64,000 nt of DNA from an uncultured Clostridium sp. (GTDB lineage: Bacteria; Bacillota; Clostridia; Oscillospirales; Butyricicoccaceae), in NCBI GenBank assembly GCA_947427035.1, contig CANEGK010000002.1, positions 26,567 to 90,566 of the forward strand. Direction: 5' to 3'. The notes under the pieces were generated by a model. The model had not been told where the DNA came from. It ran no database searches and saw only the letters and a list, made by a program, of their open reading frames with translations. Position numbers and translations under genes: made by a program. Shown here piece after piece: positions 39,906 through 48,397 of the stretch; position 1 is the first letter of the stretch, and every line of letters begins with the position of its first letter.

Positions 39906-39932
39906 ACAGACAGCGCCCGGCCGTGATACAAT
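39903..39932 (+). promoter_or_regulatory. Promoter of XRE paralogue 2
   Basis: Consensus TTGACA (39903-39908), 18-base spacer, TACAAT (39927-39932). It begins inside the preceding terminator. Confidence 0.65.
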
Positions 39933-39962
39933 AAAATGTATTATGAATGCAGGAGAAGAAAG

Positions 39963-40190
39963 ATGACAATTCATTTCAGATTTGCGAGCGAGATTCTGCG
40001 CGCGCGGACGGAACAGGGCCGCACACAGGAGTGGGTGGCGGAAAAATCGCATATTTCGTCCCGATGGTATAAGGCCATTGAAACCGGCAAGGTGCGCCCC
40101 AGCTTTGAAATTGGCATCAGCATTGCCGCCGCTCTGGGTCTGGACATGAACAAATTTCTGCGGGAGACCGCATGTGAACAGAGGGAGTAG
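39963..40190 (+). CDS. Small XRE-family HTH protein (paralogue 2)
   Basis: A 75-residue single-domain helix-turn-helix protein, sister of the one at 38594-38821. The conserved parts are FASE, RARTEQ, RTQ, WVAEK, RWY, GK and RPSF; the last 10 residues differ. ATG at 39963 with AGGAGAA upstream; the longer in-frame start at 39936 is too near the promoter. The product may bind the same or a related operator and could form mixed dimers with paralogue 1. A G+C-rich hairpin follows. Confidence 0.85.
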   Translation: MTIHFRFASEILRARTEQGRTQEWVAEKSHISSRWYKAIETGKVRPSFEIGISIAAALGLDMNKFLRETACEQRE

Positions 40191-40232
40191 CCGGAAAACG
40201 GTCGCTGCGCAGACGGCGGAGAGAAGGGGCGG

Positions 40233-40257
40233 GGCAGAACGGGCGCGCCCTTCTGCC
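40233..40257 (+). terminator. Hairpin after XRE paralogue 2
   Basis: GGCAGAA pairs with TTCTGCC around an inner GGGCG/CGCCC stem with one bulged C, then TGTTTGG. T-run is weak, so termination is likely but not certain. Confidence 0.5.
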
Positions 40258-40303
40258 TGTTTGGCGGATTGGGGGCCGCCCGGCGGGCTTCGCCGAAAAA
40301 ACG

Positions 40304-40332
40304 TTGATTTTTCCGGCCGCCTGTGCTATAAC
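40304..40332 (+). promoter_or_regulatory. Promoter of TetR gene
   Basis: TTGATT (40304-40309), 17-base spacer, TATAAC (40327-40332) with a TG extension (TGTGC) in front. Confidence 0.6.
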
Positions 40333-40370
40333 CTCGTATATGGCTGGATCGGCGGGACGGAGGAATGCGT

Positions 40371-40940
40371 ATGGCCAATTTTACAAAGCAGGCGATAAAG
40401 GCGTCTTTTTTACAGCTGCTCAACGAGCAGCCGCTGAGCAAAATCAGCGTTCGGGACATTGTGGAGCGCTGCGGCATCAACCGCAACTCTTTTTATTATC
40501 ATTTTCAGGATATCCCCACGCTGCTGACGGAAATCATCACCGAGCAGACCGAGCAGCTGATACAAAAGTACCCGTCCATCTCGTCGCTTGACGAGTGCTT
40601 TCAGGTGGCTTTTCAGCTGGCGCAGGAAAACCGGCGCGCCGTGATGCATATTTACAATTCGGTCAGCCGCGATGTGTTCGAGCGCAGCGCAATGAAGCTG
40701 TGCGAGTCGGTTGTGGCGGCTTACATCACCACCGCCTTTCCGGACAATCCCATGTCGGAGGCCGACCGGAAAATTGTAGTCCGTTTTATCAAATGCCAGC
40801 TGTTCGGCATGTGCATCGACTGGATCAGCGGCGGCATGAAGGACGAGGCTTTCGCCGACCTGCGGCGGATCATCGAGCTGTGCCGCGGTTTCCCTGAACT
40901 CATTTTGTCGCGCAGCATGGAAACAAATCCGCCGGCCTGA
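40371..40940 (+). CDS. TetR family transcriptional regulator
   Basis: A 189-residue regulator. The N-terminal HTH (about residues 4-48) reads FTKQAIKASFLQLL, ISVRDIVERCGINRNSFYYHF; the C-terminal helical domain should bind the inducer. ATG at 40371 is preferred to 40365 because GGAGG is only 2 bases from the latter. It is followed by a strong terminator and then by the DUF308-MMPL-heptad protein genes on the same strand, whose promoter (41038-41066) it probably controls. Similarity is to the TetR subgroup seen beside MMPL/YhgE-type exporters in Firmicutes. Confidence 0.88.
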   Translation: MANFTKQAIKASFLQLLNEQPLSKISVRDIVERCGINRNSFYYHFQDIPTLLTEIITEQTEQLIQKYPSISSLDECFQVAFQLAQENRRAVMHIYNSVSRDVFERSAMKLCESVVAAYITTAFPDNPMSEADRKIVVRFIKCQLFGMCIDWISGGMKDEAFADLRRIIELCRGFPELILSRSMETNPPA

Positions 40941-40992
40941 CGCGGCGCGTTCTGGGCAAACCGCCCCTGTTTGCCCAAAAACCGGTTAATTG

Positions 40993-41030
40993 AAGCCCGG
41001 GTGTCTGATATTCAGACACCCGGGCTTTTT
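40993..41030 (+). terminator. Terminator after TetR gene
   Basis: A 16-base stem (AAGCCCGGGTGTCTGA with its complement) around a 3-base loop, ending in a T-run. It is perfect in pairing up to the loop. Confidence 0.92.
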
Positions 41031-41037
41031 CTGTCCG

Positions 41038-41066
41038 TTTTCACGCCGCTTCCCCGGCGCTATACT
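41038..41066 (+). promoter_or_regulatory. Promoter of DUF308-MMPL operon
   Basis: TTTTCA (41038-41043), 17-base spacer, TATACT (41061-41066). The -10 overlaps a small ACT-GTG-AGT dyad (41064-41072) that may be part of a TetR operator. Confidence 0.5.
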
Positions 41067-41108
41067 GTGAGTGAAATAAAACATCTGCTGCTGAAAGGGG
41101 AGAAGAGA

Positions 41109-41708
41109 ATGCGTTCTGTCGCGCCAATGCGCGCCGCAAAGGTCGGGTATATCATCATGTCCATTCTGTTCTGCGCCGCCGGCGCCGCCCTGATTGTGAC
41201 GCCGGAGGTTTACGCCCCCTGGCTGGGCCGGGCGTTGGGAATCGGCATGATAGGCTTCGGCGCCATCAAGCTGGTGGGCTATTTTTCGCGGGATTTGTTC
41301 AGGCTGGCCTTTCAGTATGATCTGGCCTTTGGCGCACTGCTCATCGTGCTGGGGGCGGTCACGCTGACACACCTGAACGAGGCTATGGGCTTTTTCAGCA
41401 TTCTGGTCGGCATTCCCGTGCTGTCGGACGGACTGTTCAAGATTCAAATCGCCATGGATTCCAAACGCTTTGGAATCGGACGGTGGTGGCTGGTGCTGGC
41501 GCTGGCCGCCCTGACGTGCGCGGCGGGGATGCTGCTGATGCTGCGCCCGGAGGCGGGGGCGCGGGCGCTGGCCATAACGATGGGAGCAGCCCTGCTCATG
41601 GACGGCGTGCTCAACCTGGGCGTCGTGCTGTGTACCGTCAAGATCATCCGCCACCAGCAGCCGGACGTCATCGACGTCGAATACCGCAAAATTGGAAAGG
41701 ACGAATAA
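41109..41708 (+). CDS. DUF308 family (HdeD-like) membrane protein
   Basis: A 199-residue protein with six membrane helices arranged as three hairpins: the repeated pattern is a helix pair with a short loop, as in AGAALIVTPEVYAPWLGRALGIGMIGFGAIKL, LLIVLGAVTLTHLNE and AAGMLLMLRPEAGARALAITMGAALLMDG. This is the HdeD/DUF308 fold. HdeD has a role in acid resistance of E. coli, but the family as a whole has no settled function. AAAGGGGAGAAGAG precedes the ATG. It is 3 bases from the MMPL gene, so it likely works with that exporter. Confidence 0.85.
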   Translation: MRSVAPMRAAKVGYIIMSILFCAAGAALIVTPEVYAPWLGRALGIGMIGFGAIKLVGYFSRDLFRLAFQYDLAFGALLIVLGAVTLTHLNEAMGFFSILVGIPVLSDGLFKIQIAMDSKRFGIGRWWLVLALAALTCAAGMLLMLRPEAGARALAITMGAALLMDGVLNLGVVLCTVKIIRHQQPDVIDVEYRKIGKDE

Positions 41709-41711
41709 CCC

Positions 41712-43808
41712 ATGCGCTTTGCAAAAGCAATCGTGAAACGCCGCGCCGTCATTTTAATCGTCGCGCTGGCGCTGATGGTCCCGTCGGTCTTTGGCATGAT
41801 AGGGACCCGCATCAACTACGACATGCTCGATTACCTGCCCGACGATATGGATACGGTCATCGGGCAGAACACCCTGATGGAGGACTTCGGAAAAGGGGCC
41901 TTTTCCTTCATCGTCATAGAGGATATGCCGGTGCGGGACGTGGCGGAGCTGAAGGAGAAGATCGAGACGGTGGAGCATGTGGAAACGGTGCTCTGGTACA
42001 GCTCGCTCGCCGACCTCTCCGTGCCGATGGAAATATTGCCGGATCGGATTTATGACGCTTTCAACACGGGAAACGCCACTATGATGGCCGTCTTTTTTGA
42101 TTCGGCCACCTCGGAAGACGTGACGATGGACGCCATTCGTGCAATACGCGCCCTTGCGGGCAGGCAGTGCTTTGTTTCCGGCATGTCGGCGCTCGTCACG
42201 GATCTCAAGGATCTGTGCGAGCAGGAAGAGCCGGTTTACGTCGCGCTGGCCGTGGCCTGCGCCTGCGCCGCCATGATGATATTGCTGGACGGCTGGCTGG
42301 TGCCCTTTGTCTTTCTCGCCAGCATCGGAATGGCCATCGTGCTCAACCTGGGCAGCAATTACTTTTTCGGCGAGGTGTCGTACATCACCAAAGCGCTGTC
42401 CGCCGTTTTGCAGCTGGCCGTCACCATGGATTATTCCATCTTCCTCTGGCACAGCTACAACGAGCAGCTGACCAAAACCGACGACCACCAGGAAGCGATG
42501 GCAAAGGCCATTCACGAAACCTTTTCCTCCGTCATCGGCAGTTCGGTCACCACCGTCGCCGGCTTTATCGCGCTGTGCTTCATGTCTTTTACCCTGGGGC
42601 GCGATTTGGGCATTGTCATGGCAAAGGGCGTGCTGCTGGGCGTCATCGGCTGCGTCACCCTGCTGCCCGCGCTCATTCTGCTGCTCGACAAGCCGCTGCA
42701 AAAGACCCGGCACCGCTCGCTGGTCGCCCACACGGGCGGCCTGGCCAAAGGCGTCTGCAAAGTTTACCCGGTTTTTCTCATCGTTTTTGCACTGCTCATC
42801 TTCCCGGGGTATTACGGCTATGACAAAACCAACGAAGAGGTCTATTACGACATGGGCCAGTGCCTGCCGGAAGATATGGAATACGTCATCGCCAATTCCA
42901 AGCTTGTAGAAGAATTTGACATCGCCTCGACCCACATGCTGCTCGTCGATTCCGGCCTGCCGACCCGCGATGTGCGGGACATGATGCAGGAAATGGAGCG
43001 GGTGGACGGCGTCAAATATGTGCTGGGGCTGGAAAGCGTCGTGGGGCCGCTGGTGCCCGAAGAGATTCTGCCCGACTCGGTGCGCTCGATTTTAAAGAGC
43101 GACCGCTGGGAGCTCATGCTCATCAACTCGGAATACAAGGTGGCCGGCGACGAGGTGAGCGGGCAGCTCGACGCGCTCAACGCCATTTTGAAAAAATATG
43201 ACGATTCCGGGATGCTCATCGGCGAAGCGCCCTGCATGAAGGACATGATAGAAACGACCGACCACGACTTCAAGGTGGTCAACGCCGTGTCCATCCTCGC
43301 CATTTTCGTCATTATCGCGCTGGTGGAAAAAAGCCTTTCTCTGCCCGTCATCCTCATCGCCGTCATCGAGCTGGCCATTTTCCTGAACCTCGGCCTGCCG
43401 CACTACCTCGGCCAGTCGCTGCCCTTCATTGCGCCCATCTGCATCAGCACCATTCAGCTGGGCGCAACGGTCGACTACGCCATTTTGATGACGACGCGCT
43501 ACAAAGCCGAACGAATCGGCGGGGCGGACAAAAAAGGCGCCGTCATGGCGGCGCTGCAAAGCTCGACGCCGTCGGTCATCGTCAGCGGCATGGGGCTGTT
43601 CGCCGCGACCTTCGGCGTGGCGGTCTATTCCAACATTGATATTGTCAGCTCCATGTGTATGCTCATGGCCAGGGGCGCTGTCATCAGCGTTTTGATGGTG
43701 CTCTTTACACTGCCCGCGCTGCTCATTCTGTGCGACGGCGTGATACGCAGAACGACGCTGGGAATGCGGCAGGCTTCGGGAAAAGTCAATCAGGAGGTAA
43801 AATTATGA
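41712..43808 (+). CDS. MMPL family RND-type exporter
   Basis: A 698-residue membrane protein of the MmpL/RND superfamily with twelve predicted helices in two halves. Each half has a large extracytoplasmic loop (about residues 40-160 and 375-500). The helices with ITKALSAVLQLAVTMDYSIFLWHSYN (about 230-255) and ISTIQLGATVDYAILMTTRYK (about 578-598) carry the Asp-Tyr pairs expected for proton relay. Such proteins export lipids, peptides or drugs. The stop overlaps the start of the heptad-repeat protein gene (ATGA). Confidence 0.92.
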   Translation: MRFAKAIVKRRAVILIVALALMVPSVFGMIGTRINYDMLDYLPDDMDTVIGQNTLMEDFGKGAFSFIVIEDMPVRDVAELKEKIETVEHVETVLWYSSLADLSVPMEILPDRIYDAFNTGNATMMAVFFDSATSEDVTMDAIRAIRALAGRQCFVSGMSALVTDLKDLCEQEEPVYVALAVACACAAMMILLDGWLVPFVFLASIGMAIVLNLGSNYFFGEVSYITKALSAVLQLAVTMDYSIFLWHSYNEQLTKTDDHQEAMAKAIHETFSSVIGSSVTTVAGFIALCFMSFTLGRDLGIVMAKGVLLGVIGCVTLLPALILLLDKPLQKTRHRSLVAHTGGLAKGVCKVYPVFLIVFALLIFPGYYGYDKTNEEVYYDMGQCLPEDMEYVIANSKLVEEFDIASTHMLLVDSGLPTRDVRDMMQEMERVDGVKYVLGLESVVGPLVPEEILPDSVRSILKSDRWELMLINSEYKVAGDEVSGQLDALNAILKKYDDSGMLIGEAPCMKDMIETTDHDFKVVNAVSILAIFVIIALVEKSLSLPVILIAVIELAIFLNLGLPHYLGQSLPFIAPICISTIQLGATVDYAILMTTRYKAERIGGADKKGAVMAALQSSTPSVIVSGMGLFAATFGVAVYSNIDIVSSMCMLMARGAVISVLMVLFTLPALLILCDGVIRRTTLGMRQASGKVNQEVKL

Positions 43809-45721
43809 AAAAGAGTCGGATCATCGCCCTTGTTTTAACGGCCGCGCTGACCTGCGGCGCGGTAGGAGCGGCCGCCGCAGTGTCGGGCGGCACGGAAGCG
43901 CCGGCAGCGAAGGCGGCCCCTGCGCCGGCGAGCGTTAATAAGCAGGAGCCGGCCTTTAAAGACGAAACGGTCTATGTCATCGCAAACCCAGACGGCAGCG
44001 TCAAAAAAATCATAGTCAGCGACCAGATGCAGAATACATCGCGGGAAGCGGCCCAGGACGCCGCGTCGGCGCTCGACGGCGCGCAGAACGTCAAGGGGGA
44101 CGACTGCTGGACGGGAACGCTTGACAAAGAGCTGCCGGTGGACATGCGCATTTCCTACACGTTGGACGGCAGGGCGGTTTCCGCCGAAGAGCTGGCGGGA
44201 AAAAGCGGGCGCGTGTGCATCCGTTTTGATTACGAGAACCGGCAGTATGAAATGGCGGACATCGACGGACGGCAGGAAAAGATTTACGTTCCCTTTGTCG
44301 TGCTGACCGGCGCCGTGCTGGACAGCGATATTTTCAGCAATGTCGAAGTGACAAACGGCCGTCTGGTCAATGACGGCGACCACATCGCCGTTTTGGGCCT
44401 GGCCTTTCCGGGGCTGGCGCAAAACCTGGATTTGGGCGATGAAGAGCTGGAAATCCCCGATTTTGTGGAAATCAGCGCCGATGTCCAGGGCTTTGAGCTG
44501 GAGACGACGCTGAGCATTGTCACCAACTCGGTGTTCAGCCGGCTGGATTCGGAAGAATGGGAGGATCTGGAGCTTGACGGCCTGTCGGACGGCCTGGCCG
44601 AGCTGACCGACGCTATGGATCAGCTGATGGACGGCTCTTCCGAGCTGTACGACGGCCTGTGCACGCTGCTGAGCAAATCGGGCGAGCTTTCGGCAGGCAT
44701 GGATCAGCTGGCCGGCGGCCTCAGCGAGCTGGCGTCGCACAACAGCGAGCTCAACGGCGGCGCGCGGCAGGTATTTGATTCGCTGCTCGCGACGGCAAAT
44801 ACGCAGCTGGCGGCGGCCGGGCTCGAGGTGCCCGAGCTGACCGTTGAAAATTATTCCCAGGTGTTGGGCGGTGTGCTCAGCAAACTGGACAGCGCGGGAA
44901 CCTATGCGGAAGGCGTGGCCCGCGAACAGGTGGAGAAGGCCGTCCGCGCGCAGGAAAGCGCCGTCCGCGACGCAGTGACGCAGGCGGTCGAGCAAGAGGT
45001 GTCGGCCCAGGTCGCCGAGGCGGTGCGCCAAAACGTCTGGGACAAGGTGCTGGCGGCAACCGGTCTGACGCAGGAGATTTACGACGCCGGCGTCAAAACC
45101 GGCCTGATCTCCAAGGATCAGCAGGCACAGCTGCAAGCCGCTCTGGATCAGCAGATGCAGGGCGAAGCGGCAAAGACGGCGGTTGCGGACAACACGCGGG
45201 CGAAAATGGCCTCGGACGAGGTGGCGGCCGTCATCGAAGAGAAAACCGAGGAGCAGGTGCAGCTTCTGATTGCGCAGAACATGGCGTCGCCCGAAGTGCA
45301 GGAGAAAATCAGCGCCGCGACGGCGCAGGCGTCCTCCGGCGCGGTCAGCATCCGGGCGCTCAAGCAGCAGCTGGACAGCTATAACGCCTTTTATGCCGGC
45401 CTGACATCCTACACCGCCGGCGTCGCGTCGGCAAAGGGCGGCGCGGCCGTGCTGCAAAGTAATATGCCGGCGCTCATCGAGGGTGTGACGCAGCTGCGCG
45501 ACGGGGCGGAAAAGCTTTCAGACGGGCTGAAGGAGTTCAACCGCGAAGGCATTCAGAAACTGGTTGACGCGTTTGACGGCGACCTCGGCGTCCTGGCCGA
45601 CCGGCTTCGGGCCACGGCAGAGGCGTCCAAAAACTACCGCAGCTTTTCGGGCCTGGACGGCGAGATGGACGGTTCTGTGAAGTTTATCTGCCGCACCGAG
45701 TCTGTAAAACCCCGGGAATAA
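43805..45721 (+). CDS. Secreted/anchored heptad-repeat protein, YhgE/Pip-like
   Basis: A 638-residue exported protein. An N-terminal signal segment (about residues 5-26) is followed by an Ala/Pro-rich linker, a beta-rich domain (about 45-270) and a long helical region with L-x-x-G heptads (DGLAELTDAMDQLMDGSSELYDG; ELSAGMDQLAGGLSELAS), the pattern seen in YhgE/Pip and MMPL-linked proteins. An Ala/Glu/Gln-rich coiled coil covers about 370-530. No C-terminal membrane helix is present, unlike YhgE. Its start overlaps the MMPL stop, so it likely serves as an outer partner of that exporter. A terminator follows. Confidence 0.82.
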   Translation: MKKSRIIALVLTAALTCGAVGAAAAVSGGTEAPAAKAAPAPASVNKQEPAFKDETVYVIANPDGSVKKIIVSDQMQNTSREAAQDAASALDGAQNVKGDDCWTGTLDKELPVDMRISYTLDGRAVSAEELAGKSGRVCIRFDYENRQYEMADIDGRQEKIYVPFVVLTGAVLDSDIFSNVEVTNGRLVNDGDHIAVLGLAFPGLAQNLDLGDEELEIPDFVEISADVQGFELETTLSIVTNSVFSRLDSEEWEDLELDGLSDGLAELTDAMDQLMDGSSELYDGLCTLLSKSGELSAGMDQLAGGLSELASHNSELNGGARQVFDSLLATANTQLAAAGLEVPELTVENYSQVLGGVLSKLDSAGTYAEGVAREQVEKAVRAQESAVRDAVTQAVEQEVSAQVAEAVRQNVWDKVLAATGLTQEIYDAGVKTGLISKDQQAQLQAALDQQMQGEAAKTAVADNTRAKMASDEVAAVIEEKTEEQVQLLIAQNMASPEVQEKISAATAQASSGAVSIRALKQQLDSYNAFYAGLTSYTAGVASAKGGAAVLQSNMPALIEGVTQLRDGAEKLSDGLKEFNREGIQKLVDAFDGDLGVLADRLRATAEASKNYRSFSGLDGEMDGSVKFICRTESVKPRE

Positions 45722-45733
45722 TGCCGGAAAACA

Positions 45734-45763
45734 GGAAAGAGCCCCCGCGGGGGCTCTTTCTTT
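45734..45763. terminator. Bidirectional terminator
   Basis: GGAAAGAGCCCCC pairs with GGGGGCTCTTTC over a CGC centre, followed by TTTAT on the plus strand. It divides the MMPL operon from the convergent metallopeptidase gene. Confidence 0.85.
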
Positions 45764-45772
45764 ATGCCGGCT

Positions 45773-46447
45773 TTATGCAAGCAGGCTGCGGATTTCGCGC
45801 CAGTCGGGCATATAGCGGTCCAGAATGGCGGTGAAGTCGGGGCCGTGGTTCGCAGCCTGCAAATGCGCCAGCTCGTGCAGCAGAATGTAATCCAGGCATT
45901 GGGGCGGCCGTTCGGCCAGCATCAGGCTTAACCAGATTTTCCGCGTCGCCGTGTTGCAGGTGCCCCAGCGGCTCGTCATGCGCCGGATCTGCCAGCCTGT
46001 GCAGAAAAGGCCGGTGCGGCTCTCCCACTGCGGCAGGCGCTTTTCAATTTCAGCCCGGAGCCGGGCGCGCAGCCAGGCTTCATAACAGGCTTTGCGCTGT
46101 TCGGCGGTATCCGCGCCGCAGACGGTCAGGACGGCCGTGCCACCGTCCAGGCGGAAGGAAAAAGCATCGCCCCGCTCGACCCGCAGCACAAAGGGGCGGC
46201 CCCAAATCAAAAGGGTTTCGCCCGGGGCAAACTGCCGTCCGTTTGGCAGCGGCCGGCCGGCGATCCGGCTCTGATGCTTCTGAATCCACCCGGCTTTTTC
46301 GCGCACAAAGGCGGCGATGCGCTCGTCGCTCAGGCGCAGGGGGGCCGAGACTTCGACGCGGCCGTCGGGCGGCTTGACATAAAGGTGCATATGCTTGATG
46401 TTTTTGCGCCGGACGGCGACCGAAAGCCCGTCAATTTCCAGCTGCAT
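45773..46447 (-). CDS. YgjP-like zinc metallopeptidase (DUF45/M48-like)
   Basis: A 224-residue cytoplasmic protein of the YgjP/WLM family. The zinc motif HELAH is in DYILLHELAHLQAANHGPDF (about residues 185-204), with the third His (NHGPDF) 11 residues on. WGTCNTATRKIWLSLML before it is also conserved. The N-terminus (LEIDGLSVAVRRKNIKHMHLYVKPPDGRV) is the usual beta-rich start. A hydrolase role in DNA repair or protein turnover has been suggested for related families; no substrate is known. It is a lone gene. Confidence 0.88.
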   Translation of the reverse strand: MQLEIDGLSVAVRRKNIKHMHLYVKPPDGRVEVSAPLRLSDERIAAFVREKAGWIQKHQSRIAGRPLPNGRQFAPGETLLIWGRPFVLRVERGDAFSFRLDGGTAVLTVCGADTAEQRKACYEAWLRARLRAEIEKRLPQWESRTGLFCTGWQIRRMTSRWGTCNTATRKIWLSLMLAERPPQCLDYILLHELAHLQAANHGPDFTAILDRYMPDWREIRSLLA

Positions 46448-46481
46448 CGCCGTTCACTCCGTTTTCCATGAATTGGGCGGC

Positions 46482-46507
46482 AGGAAAGGGCCTGCCGGCC
46501 CTTTCCT
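46482..46507 (-). terminator. Hairpin downstream of SLH protein gene
   Basis: AGGAAAGGGCC pairs perfectly with GGCCCTTTCCT around TGCC. There is no T-run on the minus strand, so it may be an mRNA 3'-end structure rather than a classical terminator. Confidence 0.45.
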
Positions 46508-46554
46508 TTATTGATGCGCAGCCCGTGCGGCGAGGGCTGCCCGAAAGCTTTTGG

Positions 46555-48216
46555 TCAGGCCAGATTGCGGAAGAGGAAGGTGACGATTTGCCCGCGCCGG
46601 CAAATGTCGTCCGGGGAAAAGGCCGCTGCGCTGGTGCCGGTGGTAATGCCCTTTTCCAGAGCCCACGACACGGCCTGCGCATAGGCGGCGGAAGCCGGCA
46701 CGTCGGTGAAGCCGGCGGAGACAGACGGCGCGGGAGCTCCGGCCGCCTGCCACAGATAGGTGACGGCCATCGCGCGGGTACACGGCTGATTGACGTTAAA
46801 AACACCGCCGGGCACAAGCCCTTTTTCACAGGCCCACACCGCCGCTTTCGCATAAGCGTCCGGGATATCGTTGGTGAAGGGGTTGTCGCCGGACGGCTCC
46901 GGAGACCCGTAGGCGCGCCAGAGGAAGGTGAGAATCTGCGCCTGGGTGCATTCTTCTTCGGGCGCAAAAACAGAAGCGGTTTTGCCTGTGGTGATTTTCT
47001 GCGCCACCGCCCATTCAATGGCGTCGGCATAGGGGGATGAAATGGAGACGTCTGTGAAGGAACGCGGAGCAAAGCGGATGTTGTTTTCCCTGCAGTAGCT
47101 TTCCACAGCGCCGCCCGCCGGGGCATGGACGGTCACGTTGGGAAGGTTGCCGACGACCTGCACGCCGGCGTCGTCTTTCTGGGCAAAGGCGTATTCGCCG
47201 ATTTGGGCGTTTCCGTTCTCAATGATGAGATCGGTAAGGCTGTCGCATTCGGCAAAGGCCCAGCCGCCCACATCGGTGACGCTGGCGGGAAGGGTGAGCG
47301 TTTTAAGCTTGCCGCAGCCGAAAAACATGCTCCAGCCGATCTGTTTCAGACCGGGCTGAAGGGTGACGCTGGTCAGGCCGCAGGCGGAAAAGGCGCCGTC
47401 CCCGATTTCGGTGACGCTGGCGGGAATGGTGACGCTGGAAAGCTGGGCGCAGCCGGCAAAGGCGCTTTCGTCGATCTGCTGAAGGCCGCTGTTCAGGCGC
47501 ACGCCGGTCAGGCCGGCGCAGTCGGCAAAGGCGTGGGTCCCGATCTGGACGACGCCGTCCGGGATGGTTATCACCCCGCCCGCCCCGTGATACCCGACGA
47601 TAGAGGCACCGTTGTTTGCCAGCGCAAAGTCGGCAAACGGGTCGGCCGGCGCGGCGTAGAACTGTTCGGGGGAGGGGATGCGATCGGTGCTCAGAGAATA
47701 GACCGGCGTCCCTTTGGCGGTGGTGGGCTTTAATGCGTTGGAAGAATACCGGACGCTGGCAGAATCGTCGTCAAAGCCCCAGCACGACGCCTGAAAACCG
47801 TATGTGCCGTCGGAAAAGCGGATAATTCCGCCCGAGCTGCCGCCGCTGGCGCCGAACGTACTGAAAAGGCCGCTGGCGTTATACTCTGCGGGGCCGAACC
47901 CGACGCTGGGGAAGCCCGTGGCCATCCGCCGGGCCGCGCCGTCGTAATAATAGAGGATCAGGGCCATGTCGCCCGGCTCCTGGAAGCTGTCTTTGGTCTT
48001 GTAAAGCAAAACCAGCTCAGGGACGCCGTTACTGTCAAAATCCAGATAAAAATGACCGGCATAAACGCTGTAGTAATTGTCGAGCGCGGGCGGCGCGGCG
48101 GTGACGCCCTTATAGGCGGCGATGGCCTGGGCGGCCTCATTCGCCGCGGCGGCGGGCATCACAAATCCCATACACAGGCACAGGATCAGCGCGAGGGAGA
48201 ATAACTTCTTTTTCAT
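46555..48216 (-). CDS. Cell-surface leucine-rich repeat (BspA-like) protein with SLH domains
   Basis: A 553-residue secreted protein. A signal peptide (residues 1 to about 25, ending AAAA) is followed by a unique domain to about 200 and then BspA-type LRR_5 repeats (about 205-350) with units such as IGTHAFADCAGLTGVRLNSG, IDESAFAGCAQLSSVTIPAS and VGGWAFAECDSLTDLII. Three SLH domains (about 370-553; FTDVSISSPYADAIEWAV, TNDIPDAYAKAAVWACEKG and FTDVPASAAYAQAVSWAL) bind secondary cell wall polymer. AGGAAGGG before the ATG and the promoter fix the start. The role may be adhesion. Confidence 0.9.
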   Translation of the reverse strand: MKKKLFSLALILCLCMGFVMPAAAANEAAQAIAAYKGVTAAPPALDNYYSVYAGHFYLDFDSNGVPELVLLYKTKDSFQEPGDMALILYYYDGAARRMATGFPSVGFGPAEYNASGLFSTFGASGGSSGGIIRFSDGTYGFQASCWGFDDDSASVRYSSNALKPTTAKGTPVYSLSTDRIPSPEQFYAAPADPFADFALANNGASIVGYHGAGGVITIPDGVVQIGTHAFADCAGLTGVRLNSGLQQIDESAFAGCAQLSSVTIPASVTEIGDGAFSACGLTSVTLQPGLKQIGWSMFFGCGKLKTLTLPASVTDVGGWAFAECDSLTDLIIENGNAQIGEYAFAQKDDAGVQVVGNLPNVTVHAPAGGAVESYCRENNIRFAPRSFTDVSISSPYADAIEWAVAQKITTGKTASVFAPEEECTQAQILTFLWRAYGSPEPSGDNPFTNDIPDAYAKAAVWACEKGLVPGGVFNVNQPCTRAMAVTYLWQAAGAPAPSVSAGFTDVPASAAYAQAVSWALEKGITTGTSAAAFSPDDICRRGQIVTFLFRNLA

Positions 48217-48250
48217 AAGTCCCTTCCTTTTTCGGCAAAATAATACTTTT

Positions 48251-48279
48251 ATTGTAAGCGACGCCGGGGAAAAGTGCAA
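48251..48279 (-). promoter_or_regulatory. Promoter of SLH protein gene
   Basis: Minus-strand TTGCAC (48274-48279), 17-base spacer, TACAAT (48251-48256). The ORF could be extended upstream to 48279, but that would lie in the promoter. Confidence 0.6.
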
Positions 48280-48311
48280 GCACTTTGGAGCTTTGCGGGT
48301 TCATAAAAGTG

Positions 48312-48341
48312 TTGCGCAGCGCCTTGCGCGGGATGTATAAT
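48312..48341 (+). promoter_or_regulatory. Promoter of PhzF-kinase operon
   Basis: TTGCGC (48312-48317), 18-base spacer, consensus TATAAT (48336-48341). Confidence 0.55.
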
Positions 48342-48397
48342 ACCGGCAGAGAGCAGCGGCTGCTGCCGCAGGGATTACGATAGGGAGGGATTCTTCC

